NCBI RefSeq assembly: GCF_004353845.1
Contig: NZ_CP037864.1
Coordinates: 3,038,001 to 3,102,000 of the forward strand
DNA: 64,000 nucleotides
Direction: 5' to 3'
Source: Citrobacter arsenatis
Lineage (GTDB): Bacteria > Pseudomonadota > Gammaproteobacteria > Enterobacterales > Enterobacteriaceae
The position numbers and the translations under genes are program-made. Each line of letters starts with the position of its first letter. The stretch's first letter is position 1. The notes under the pieces were generated by a model. It saw nothing but the letters and a program-made list of their open reading frames with translations. It was not told where the DNA came from and made no database searches. Below are positions 1-6,751 of this stretch, one piece after another.

Positions 1-1053
1 TTTCTGCAAAATGCCGGTCAACGATAGCTCCGGGTAAAATCCGACGTCGCGGATGCGATGTCCATCAACGTTAAAAGGATGAGTGTCAATCACGCTGTCC
101 GGCTGCACAATTCCTTGTTGCAGAGCGGTCATGATCACCAGCGGTTTAACGGTTGAGCCAGGTTCAAAGGTGTCGCTAATTGCACGGTTACGAAAATCAT
201 CCAGTACTGCGCCATCACGGTTATTGGGGTTAAAGTCGGGAAAGCTTGCCATGGAGAGTATTTCGCCGGTGGCAATATTGACCAGCACCGCGGCCCCGGA
301 TTCCGCTTTATTCCATGTTACGGCATTATCAAGCGCGTCTTCGGTAACGGTCTGCAAACGCTCATCAATGCTGAGCTGTAATTCGTGCGCTGGCACTGGC
401 ATCATTTCGGTGATGTTTTCAATGACATGACCAAATTTGTCTTTCCGTACCAGGCGGGATCCGGGCTTACCCATCAATTGGCTATTAAAACTTTTTTCCA
501 GGCCTTCAATGCCCTGACCGTCAATGTTGGTAAAGCCAATCAAATTAGCCGCAACATGTCCGGCAGGATAGAATCGACGCGACTCTTCACGCAGGTTAAT
601 CCCCGGTAAGTTAAGGTTATCAACCCATTCGGCCTGCTGGGGTGAGATCTGACGTGCCAGATAGATAAAGCGTCCGGCTGGATTACTGTTAACACGTTCC
701 GCCAGCGAACTGAGCGAAATATGTAGGGCCTTCGCTAACGCTTGCCAACGTTCGTTGTAACCAACCCCACCCTTGCTAACAATCGTCTTCGGATCGGCCC
801 AAACGGCGTTAACAGGAACGCTTACCGCCAGCGGTCGCCCTTCTCTGTCGGTAATCATTCCGCGCGGAGAGGCAATGGACACCTCGCGTAACGAACGCAT
901 GTCCTCCTGTTTTACCAGACTCTTCGGCGTGACTATTTGCAGCCAGGCAACCCGCCCCAGCAGCAATCCCAGACTTAATAATATAGCCACACAAAGCAGG
1001 GCAAAACGTACGGGAGTAAAATTGCGCGCATCGCCGTCGTTTTTCTTTTTCAC
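1..1053 (-). CDS. PBP3SAL-like class B penicillin-binding protein (partial, C-terminus off the left edge)
   Basis: Reading the reverse strand gives 351 uninterrupted codons from a GTG at 1053, preceded by a GGAG Shine-Dalgarno. The protein resembles FtsI/PBP3. It has a short basic N-terminus, one membrane segment at about residues 15-37, a class B dimerisation region with RGMITDREGRPLAV, and the transpeptidase SxxK motif GSTVKP with Ser300 and Lys303. The SxN and KTG motifs lie beyond the window. This family cross-links septal peptidoglycan in the periplasm. Its position beside cspC matches the Salmonella PBP3SAL locus, whose product is known to support division at acidic pH. E. coli K-12 has no gene here. 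Assignment as PBP3SAL rather than FtsI rests on locus and divergence, because ftsI itself belongs in the dcw cluster. The function at acid pH in this organism is inferred. Confidence 0.88.
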   Translation of the reverse strand, partial: MKKKNDGDARNFTPVRFALLCVAILLSLGLLLGRVAWLQIVTPKSLVKQEDMRSLREVSIASPRGMITDREGRPLAVSVPVNAVWADPKTIVSKGGVGYNERWQALAKALHISLSSLAERVNSNPAGRFIYLARQISPQQAEWVDNLNLPGINLREESRRFYPAGHVAANLIGFTNIDGQGIEGLEKSFNSQLMGKPGSRLVRKDKFGHVIENITEMMPVPAHELQLSIDERLQTVTEDALDNAVTWNKAESGAAVLVNIATGEILSMASFPDFNPNNRDGAVLDDFRNRAISDTFEPGSTVKPLVIMTALQQGIVQPDSVIDTHPFNVDGHRIRDVGFYPELSLTGILQK

Positions 1054-1199
1054 CCGATCTCCAGCAAGATAGTTTTTCAGGTGTCTGATTTAACGAAAAA
1101 TGCTGCAAGAAAGCGGGGAAAACTATGCTACGAACCTCACGCCTTTGCAACAAAGCGCTAATGGATGGGCAAACAGAAATATTTTGACGTAAGTTGAAT

Positions 1200-1227
1200 T
1201 AAAAAGCCCCGCTTAAGCGAGGCTTTA
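1200..1227 (-). terminator. Rho-independent terminator after cspC
   Basis: On the minus strand an AAGCC-rich stem pairs across CGCTTAAGCG and is followed by a run of T (1205-1201). It lies about 45 bases past the cspC stop, as expected for the end of the yobF-cspC transcript. Confidence 0.7.
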
Positions 1228-1272
1228 TATCTGAGATGGGTGCGCAAAAGCGCTTCAAATCAGTGGTGTCGA

Positions 1273-1482
1273 TCAGATAGCTGTTACGTTAACAGCAGCC
1301 GGACCTTTCTGGCCGTCCTGAATTTCGAACTCAACGTTCTGGCCTTCAGCCAGAGTTTTGAAGCCGTTACCCTGGATAGCGGAGAAGTGTACGAACACGT
1401 CTTTGCTGCCATCAGCCGGAGTAATGAAACCAAAACCTTTAGACTCGTTGAACCACTTAACTTGACCTTTAATCTTTGCCAT
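1273..1482 (-). CDS. cspC: Cold-shock-family RNA chaperone CspC
   Basis: This is a 69-residue single cold-shock domain protein. It has the RNP1 motif KGFGFI and the RNP2 motif VFVHF, which bind single-stranded RNA or DNA through aromatic residues. CspC is constitutively made, is not cold-induced in E. coli, and is known to stabilise stress transcripts including rpoS mRNA. The start is the ATG at 1482 ([11 protein letters not shown]), preceded by AAGGAA. A TTG two codons upstream is not needed, and the family length is 69. The gene is 12 bases downstream of yobF and shares its transcript. It is essentially identical to the E. coli protein. Confidence 0.97.
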
Positions 1483-1494
1483 TTGCAAAATTCC

Positions 1495-1638
1495 TTAGAG
1501 TATTTTCTTCGCCCGCGGGCATAACATAGATAAAACTGAGACATTACTGCTTGAGGCACTAATATAAGGTTCGGCAGAGAAGCGGTATTCAACGTCAACG
1601 TGTTTACTCAGGACTTCTTTACTGAAAATGCCACACAT
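1495..1638 (-). CDS. yobF: Small protein YobF
   Basis: A 47-codon reading frame starts MCGIFSKEVLSKHVDVEYRF and ends RAKKIL, matching E. coli YobF in length and most residues. It precedes cspC with a 12-base gap, so the two are co-transcribed. YobF is a stress-associated small protein of unknown function (DUF2527). It contains three cysteines or fewer and no membrane segment. The CGIFSKEVLSKHV start also resembles the N-terminus of other small YobF-like stress proteins. The ATG at 1638 is the only start that gives the family length. Confidence 0.93.
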   Translation of the reverse strand: MCGIFSKEVLSKHVDVEYRFSAEPYISASSSNVSVLSMLCPRAKKIL

Positions 1639-2274
1639 AAACAGAACTGTACCTCGTTTAACCCAAAACGTGTTATCACATACAACGTTAATAATGGCAA
1701 GCCATTTTTAAACGTGTCTCGATCGGTCGCACAAATCCCGTCGGTCATCAAACAGCAACTGCACAGTTATGCGCCAGGCCGAGTAGAGTTAATATACGTC
1801 CCCTCCCACCTTTCCCCGTCTGGCTTGCACCATAGCCGGGACATTTCTACCATAGCTCAATAGCTTCGGTTGTTCCAGGTTATCTGCTATGGGTTCAGCC
1901 ATATATCACTTTTTATGCTTAGTAATGCATAAAATGTCACAAACGTAAAAATGAGATCCGCCTTCTGGTTTTGCACCAAAATAATGAAAGAATGATGACA
2001 AGGCACAAAAAAAGTAAGAGAAACGTTTCGCTGTTAATAAAACGATCGTTATCACAAAAATGACATATTCATATTTTTAACGTATGGGGAATTATATTTA
2101 TATCAGGCTGGGGTTCAGATATTAATTGGTCGAAGCATCTGAAAATACTGAGATGACATGTCAGCCTGACCGCTAATTGCACGGCAGGGACAGAAGAAAA
2201 TAATCTGACACGCTAACGACAGGATGAGACATCTGAGAACAGCATTAACAGCGCCTCACCCTGCCATACCATTT
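1639..2274. other. Long non-coding stretch: yobF-cspC leader and promoter region
   Basis: No reading frame here resembles a known protein, and the frames present are short and AT-rich. The only structure I see is an inverted repeat at 1911-1934 (TTTTATGC, 8-base loop, GCATAAAA) and a short palindrome AACGATCGTT near 2041-2050. The stretch is much more AT-rich than its flanks, which fits promoters and a long 5' leader for yobF-cspC on the minus strand. A small RNA cannot be excluded. Confidence 0.5.
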
Positions 2275-2559
2275 TTACCGTTCAGCTACCAGGCGGATGA
2301 TGTCATCATCGTCATCCTTAGCTGGTTGTGCAGCTGGCTCTGCAGCTTTCTCAGGTTCGTTAGCTTCACAAAGGCGACGGAGCAACGCGTTCTGTCTTTT
2401 TTGCTGATCTAACAATGCCTCAAGCAGCTCAATCTGCTCATTAGTACGCGAACTAGCCCGATTGATGAAAAACCACAAAACAAGCCCGACAATCAGAACC
2501 ACCACCGATACCGCTAAAGACGCAAAACTCAACGCGCCTGAATTCAAAACTTCGTTCAT
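2275..2559 (-). CDS. yebO: Membrane-anchored small protein YebO
   Basis: The 94-residue protein has one hydrophobic segment at about residues 12-32 (SFASLAVSVVVLIVGLVLWFF). A heptad-like helix rich in Leu and Gln follows (EQIELLEALLDQQKRQNALLRRL), and then an Ala/Pro/Glu linker with an acidic DDDDD tail. It matches YebO of E. coli in length and layout. No function is established. The single TM segment plus coiled coil suggests an oligomeric inner-membrane protein with a cytoplasmic tail. It lies downstream of mgrB on the same strand. Confidence 0.9.
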   Translation of the reverse strand: MNEVLNSGALSFASLAVSVVVLIVGLVLWFFINRASSRTNEQIELLEALLDQQKRQNALLRRLCEANEPEKAAEPAAQPAKDDDDDIIRLVAER

Positions 2560-2633
2560 TTCACCACCTCAATGTAGACAGCGTAGTTTACCACTGCCGC
2601 ACAAGAAGGTAATCAACTGTGGCAAAAATGCGC

Positions 2634-2777
2634 TTACCAGGGAATAAATTTATTGATGGCACAAATACCGCTGAAAAATTGTACGTCCTGATCGCACATG
2701 ATGTTGAACACTTGCGCCCACATCAGAATGCATACCAGTACAACAACAATCAGCACTACCCAGCGAATTTTTTTCAC
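2634..2777 (-). CDS. mgrB: PhoQ feedback inhibitor MgrB
   Basis: A 47-codon frame starts at a GTG (2777) and begins KKIRWVVLIVVVLVCILMWAQ, then ends GICAINKFIPW. It has one N-terminal membrane segment and a periplasmic tail with two cysteines (MCDQD and GICAI), the hallmarks of MgrB. In Enterobacteriaceae MgrB binds the sensor kinase PhoQ in the inner membrane and damps PhoP/PhoQ signalling. The periplasmic cysteines are known to be needed for redox-sensitive control. The copy is intact and full length. A PhoP box lies 56 bases upstream, consistent with the known feedback loop. Confidence 0.95.
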   Translation of the reverse strand: MKKIRWVVLIVVVLVCILMWAQVFNIMCDQDVQFFSGICAINKFIPW

Positions 2778-2832
2778 TCCAGCTCCACTCGTCAACCCTA
2801 CATCTTATGTCTATAAATTATCATGCGTTACC

Positions 2833-2849
2833 TAAACCCAGCGTTAACT
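2833..2849 (-). promoter_or_regulatory. Probable PhoP box of mgrB
   Basis: On the minus strand AGTTAA-CGCTG-GGTTTA forms two direct hexamers (consensus T/GGTTTA) with the standard 5-base spacer. A GATAAT -10-like element starts about 10-12 bases downstream, the spacing typical of PhoP-activated promoters. mgrB is a known PhoP target. Confidence 0.65.
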
Positions 2850-2941
2850 GTATCGGCATTCAATCTTTTTAGGAATGATTGACTTGTTTCATCCCGTGTA
2901 CAGGCTAATCTAATAATAACGAGAAAAGATAAGAGGTTGTA

Positions 2942-3181
2942 ATGCGTCTGATTATCCGCGCTATTGTGTTGTTAGCTCTGGTTTGGATTGGTTTATTACT
3001 GAGCGGCTATGGAATTTTGATTGGAAGTAAGGAGAATGCAGCAGGGCTGGGCCTACAATGTCAATATTTGACCGCCCGCGGAACCAGCACCGCACAATAC
3101 GTCCACACCAATAGCGGTATCATTGGCCTGTCGGATTGTCCCCTACTGAGGAAAAGCACGGTCATAATCGATAACGGTTAA
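2942..3181 (+). CDS. yobH: Small exported/membrane protein YobH
   Basis: The 79-residue protein has an N-terminal hydrophobic stretch (about residues 4-28, IIRAIVLLALVWIGLLLSGYGI) that could be an anchor or an uncleaved signal. A soluble tail with two cysteines follows (LQCQYL and LSDCPLL). It matches E. coli YobH in length and sequence. Function is unknown. Two well-spaced cysteines in a predicted periplasmic tail would allow a disulfide. It is divergent from mgrB and ends just before a bidirectional terminator shared with kdgR. Confidence 0.9.
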   Translation: MRLIIRAIVLLALVWIGLLLSGYGILIGSKENAAGLGLQCQYLTARGTSTAQYVHTNSGIIGLSDCPLLRKSTVIIDNG

Positions 3182-3238
3182 TATCGCAGCAATACATCCG
3201 ATACGTTATTTACGCCCTGTAATGTTATGACTGTTCAC

Positions 3239-3272
3239 AAAAAAACCCAGGTACAAAGTACCTGGGTTTTTA
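3239..3272. terminator. Bidirectional terminator between yobH and kdgR
   Basis: A perfect hairpin (AAACCCAGGTAC, loop AAA, GTACCTGGGTTT) is flanked by A-run and T-run, so it can terminate transcripts from both convergent genes. Confidence 0.85.
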
Positions 3273-3292
3273 GTATTCGGGATTACGTTAGA

Positions 3293-4084
3293 TCAGAACG
3301 GATAGTCGTTGTAGCCCATTTGTTCTGAAATTTTGCGCGCCGCCGTATGCAACATCGCCACATACTCGTGTAAACGCTCTTCTGAGAAACGCAGCGTTGG
3401 GAATGAAATACTCAGACCCGCAATCACCACGCCGAAACGGTCAAACACCGGTACGCCGATGCAGCGCAGGCCTTCTTCCTGTTCTTCGTTATCTTCGCCG
3501 TAGCCCTGCTCACGCACTTTATCCAGCAATACCAGCAATTCATCAGTATTCGTAATGGTACGATCGGTACTACGTTTGTACTCAATGCCATCCAGAATCT
3601 GCTTCACTTCATCGCGATCGCGCCATGCCAGCAGAACTTTACCGATAGCCGTACTGTACAGCGGATTACGACGACCTACGCGGGAATACATGCGCAGATT
3701 GTACATGGAGTCGATTTTGTGAATGTAGACAATACTGTCTTCATCCAGCGCACCGAGGTGTACTGTTTCTTTAGTCAGACGAGAAAGTTCGCGCATCTGG
3801 ATATCAGCACTACGGATAAGATCGACGTTTTGCAACGCGCGCGCGCCCAGCTCAAATAATTTCAGGGTCAGCGAGTATTTCTCAGACTCCCCTTCTTGAG
3901 CCACATAACCCAGCGTTTTCATGGTCTGCAAAAAGCGATAAACGGTGCTTTTCGACATCATGACGCGTTGCGACAACTCGGTAATACCAATTTCGCGCTC
4001 TTCACCCAGCGCCTGCAGGATGCCAAAAACTTTCAGCACGGAAGATACAGAATCGGGTTGCTTATCCAGATCTGCGATTGCCAT
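3293..4084 (-). CDS. kdgR: Transcriptional repressor KdgR (IclR family)
   Basis: The 263-residue IclR-family regulator has an N-terminal winged helix-turn-helix at about residues 34-61 (ITELSQRVMMSKSTVYRFL). The C-terminal effector domain (about 85-255) contains the family's LGALDEDSIVYIHKID and GLSISFPTLRF segments. It is nearly identical to E. coli KdgR. KdgR represses genes for uptake and breakdown of 2-keto-3-deoxygluconate and pectin-derived sugars, and is released by KDG. It faces yebQ across a 174-base divergent gap in which I see no good KdgR box. A strong candidate site for it lies at 55587-55605. Confidence 0.96.
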   Translation of the reverse strand: MAIADLDKQPDSVSSVLKVFGILQALGEEREIGITELSQRVMMSKSTVYRFLQTMKTLGYVAQEGESEKYSLTLKLFELGARALQNVDLIRSADIQMRELSRLTKETVHLGALDEDSIVYIHKIDSMYNLRMYSRVGRRNPLYSTAIGKVLLAWRDRDEVKQILDGIEYKRSTDRTITNTDELLVLLDKVREQGYGEDNEEQEEGLRCIGVPVFDRFGVVIAGLSISFPTLRFSEERLHEYVAMLHTAARKISEQMGYNDYPF

Positions 4085-4258
4085 TTATCACCCCTTTCGA
4101 GTGTTTTATAAAAATCAGAACCGGTTTTTATTATAATTTCACGTATCCCCCCTCGCAATCGCTCTTTGCTTACTTAGTTACAAATCTGCGACCTAACGCC
4201 TGAATATCAATGCTAAAATTATTATTCTCATCATAAATTCCGACAATATTGACTTCCT

Positions 4259-5632
4259 ATGGAAAAAACTCAGACCGATGGTCTGCCATTGCCCCAGCGA
4301 TATGGCGCAATTTTAACCATTGTTATTGGCATTTCTATGGCTGTACTCGACGGTGCAATAGCGAACGTAGCCCTACCCACTATTGCCACCGATCTTCAGG
4401 CCTCACCGGCCAGCTCAATCTGGATCGTGAACGCCTATCAAATCGCGATCGTCGTTTCGCTGCTGTCGCTCTCTTTTTTAGGTGATATGTTCGCTTACCG
4501 GCGCATTTATAAGTGTGGTCTGGTCGTTTTTTTGCTGGCATCACTATTCTGCGCTTTGTCGGATTCGTTGCATATGTTGACGTTGGCGCGCGTCGCCCAG
4601 GGTTTTGGCGGTGCAGCGCTAATGAGTGTGAATACGGCATTGATCCGACTCATTTACCCCCAGCGCCAGCTTGGACGAGGAATGGGGATCAACTCCTTTA
4701 TCGTAGCGGTCTCTTCGGCAGCGGGTCCGACCATTGCGGCGGCGATTCTCTCTATTGCCTCATGGAAATGGTTATTTCTGATTAACGTCCCGTTGGGAAT
4801 AATCGCCCTGCTGCTGGCCATACGCTTTCTGCCACCGAATTCATCTCGTAGCAATAAACCGCGCTTTGACCTGCCAAGTGCAGTGATGAATGCCTTAACG
4901 TTTGGTTTGTTGATTACCGCACTCAGCGGGTTCGCACAAGGACAGTCACTAAAACTGATTGGTGCTGAGCTTGTGGCTCTTATCGTGATAGGTTTTTTCT
5001 TTATCCGCCGCCAGCTCGCGCTACCGGTTCCGTTATTGCCGGTCGACCTGCTACGCATTCCACTGTTTTCACTCTCAATCTGTACCTCGATATGTTCCTT
5101 CAGCGCACAAATGCTGGCATTGGTTTCCCTGCCCTTCTTTATGCAAACGGTACTTGGGCGCAGCGAGGTCGAAACGGGGCTGCTGCTGACGCCATGGCCG
5201 CTGGCCACCATGGTGATGGCACCGCTGGCAGGATATCTGATTGAACGCGTTCATGCTGGACTGTTGGGCGCGCTGGGCATGGCGGTGATGGCAAGCGGGT
5301 TGTTTTCGCTGGTGCTGCTGCCCGCTTCGCCCTCCGATTTTAATATCATCTGGCCGATGATTTTGTGCGGCGCGGGCTTCGGCTTGTTCCAGTCACCGAA
5401 TAACCACACCATTATCACCTCCGCGCCGCGTGAGCGCAGCGGTGGGGCGAGCGGCATGTTGGGGACGGCACGCCTGCTGGGTCAGAGTACCGGGGCCGCT
5501 CTGGTCGCGCTGATGCTCAACCAGTTTGGCGACAACGGAACGCACATCTCGCTGATAACCGCTGGTATTCTGGCCTCGCTGGCAGCTGTCGTGAGCGGCT
5601 TACGTATTACGCAACCGCGAGCTCAGGCATAA
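4259..5632 (+). CDS. yebQ: MFS drug-export-type transporter YebQ
   Basis: The 457-residue inner-membrane protein belongs to the major facilitator superfamily, DHA2 (14-helix) branch. Helix 1 carries the SMAVLDGAIANVALPTIA signature typical of this branch, followed by SSIWIVNAYQIAIV and the motif A-like LGDMFAYRRIY. The family usually exports drugs or small organic compounds with proton antiport. The substrate of YebQ is not known. The gene is divergent from kdgR and convergent with htpX. The ATG at 4259 gives the E. coli length. Confidence 0.9.
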   Translation: MEKTQTDGLPLPQRYGAILTIVIGISMAVLDGAIANVALPTIATDLQASPASSIWIVNAYQIAIVVSLLSLSFLGDMFAYRRIYKCGLVVFLLASLFCALSDSLHMLTLARVAQGFGGAALMSVNTALIRLIYPQRQLGRGMGINSFIVAVSSAAGPTIAAAILSIASWKWLFLINVPLGIIALLLAIRFLPPNSSRSNKPRFDLPSAVMNALTFGLLITALSGFAQGQSLKLIGAELVALIVIGFFFIRRQLALPVPLLPVDLLRIPLFSLSICTSICSFSAQMLALVSLPFFMQTVLGRSEVETGLLLTPWPLATMVMAPLAGYLIERVHAGLLGALGMAVMASGLFSLVLLPASPSDFNIIWPMILCGAGFGLFQSPNNHTIITSAPRERSGGASGMLGTARLLGQSTGAALVALMLNQFGDNGTHISLITAGILASLAAVVSGLRITQPRAQA

Positions 5633-5659
5633 AAAAAGCGCGTCTGTCGACGCGCTCTT
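5631..5659. terminator. Terminator between yebQ and htpX
   Basis: The stem AGCGCGTC-TGTC-GACGCGCT has seven A on its left, which gives a strong T-run for htpX on the minus strand. On the plus strand it is followed by only CTTT, so it is weaker for yebQ. It overlaps the yebQ stop codon. Confidence 0.75.
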
Positions 5660-5677
5660 TAGTTCGTCTGCTACCAA

Positions 5678-6559
5678 TTATTTCAGGTACTCACCGCTGC
5701 GCAGCGCTTCAATACGTTTATCCAACGGCGGGTGAGTCATAAACAGCTCACTCAACGATTTGGATTTACCGTTGATGCAGAACGCCATCATGCTGGTCGC
5801 TTCCTGCGGCTCATAGCTGGTTTTCAAACGCTGTAGCGCGGCAATCATTTTCTCACGCCCCACCAGTTTTGCTGAACCTGCATCCGCATGGAATTCACGA
5901 TGACGTGAGAACCACATGGTGATAATGCTCGCCAGAATACCAAATACCAACTCCAGTACCGTCGCCACCGCAAAGTAGATCAACGGGTTGCCGTTACTCC
6001 CCTCACCTTCATCGCGGTTTCCGCCCATAAAGCCAGCGGCAATTTGCGCAAGAATTCGTGAGATAAAGATAACGAAGGTGTTCACAACACCCTGAATGAG
6101 CGTCATGGTAACCATATCGCCATTAGCAATGTGGCTGATCTCATGCGCGATAACGGCTTCGGCTTCATCCGGGCTCATGTTCTGCAACAGACCTGTACTC
6201 ACGGCCACCAGCGAGGCATCCCGGCGCGCACCGGTAGCAAACGCGTTAATATCTGGCGCATGGTAGATTGCAACCTGCGGCATAGCGATCCCGGCCTGGC
6301 GGGCCTGATTCGCGACTGTATTCATCAGCCAGCGTTCTCTTTCATTGCGAGGCTGTTCGATCACTTCCCCGCCAACGGACTTTAACGCCATCCATTTGGA
6401 CATCAGCAGCGAAATGAAGGAACCACCAAAACCAAACAGCAGTGCCATGATCAACAAGCCTTGAACGCTGCTTGACTGAATCCCTGTCAGGCTCAATACC
6501 AGCCCGAAAACGACCATCACAGCCAGGTTCGTCAGCAGGAAGAGCGCGATTCGCATCAT
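5678..6559 (-). CDS. htpX: Membrane zinc metalloprotease HtpX
   Basis: The 293-residue M48B protease has two N-terminal membrane helices (about 4-24 and 34-52). The zinc-binding catalytic motif HEISH sits at 139-143 with Glu140 as general base, and a downstream EFHADA supplies the third zinc ligand. Two further hydrophobic stretches lie at about 158-180 and 192-215. HtpX cleaves misfolded inner-membrane proteins and backs up FtsH. In E. coli it is under CpxR control. An unexplained perfect palindrome lies 44-60 bases upstream of the start. Length matches E. coli. Confidence 0.97.
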   Translation of the reverse strand: MMRIALFLLTNLAVMVVFGLVLSLTGIQSSSVQGLLIMALLFGFGGSFISLLMSKWMALKSVGGEVIEQPRNERERWLMNTVANQARQAGIAMPQVAIYHAPDINAFATGARRDASLVAVSTGLLQNMSPDEAEAVIAHEISHIANGDMVTMTLIQGVVNTFVIFISRILAQIAAGFMGGNRDEGEGSNGNPLIYFAVATVLELVFGILASIITMWFSRHREFHADAGSAKLVGREKMIAALQRLKTSYEPQEATSMMAFCINGKSKSLSELFMTHPPLDKRIEALRSGEYLK

Positions 6560-6602
6560 AATCTTCTTTTAACCTCAATTTAACAAAACGCACTATGCGA
6601 TT

Positions 6603-6619
6603 ACCCATATCGTATGGGT
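6603..6619. promoter_or_regulatory. Perfect palindrome upstream of htpX, possible operator
   Basis: ACCCATA-TCG-TATGGGT is a 17-base perfect inverted repeat in the htpX leader/promoter region. It is too short and lacks a T-run, so it is not a terminator. It does not resemble the direct-repeat CpxR site. I cannot assign a regulator. Confidence 0.45.
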
Positions 6620-6715
6620 CTTATGGCTATTTTCAAGCATCCATAGGTGCTAAGTCACCAGAAAGACACAACTTTACATTTTATCGTATCAGACTGACGT
6701 CTTCATGCGCTTGTT

Positions 6716-6746
6716 AAAAAAACAGGCACAATTTCTTGTGCCTGTT
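6716..6746 (-). terminator. Rho-independent terminator after prc
   Basis: On the minus strand an 11-base-pair stem AACAGGCACAA/TTGTGCCTGTT with a GAAA loop is followed by a run of seven T. It starts 5 bases past the prc stop codon. Confidence 0.9.
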
Positions 6747-6751
6747 TGAGG

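Noticed and set aside
1600..1863. 87-codon frame on the plus strand in the yobF leader gap
   Set aside because: It overlaps yobF antisense, has no Shine-Dalgarno and no recognisable composition.
2224..2412. 62-codon plus-strand frame near yebO
   Set aside because: Mostly antisense to yebO; the hydrophobic look comes from reversed Asp/Ala codons.
6560..6700. CpxR box for htpX
   Set aside because: One GTAAA half-site is present (minus strand, GTAAAGTTGTG) but the second half at the right spacing is poor, so I do not call it.
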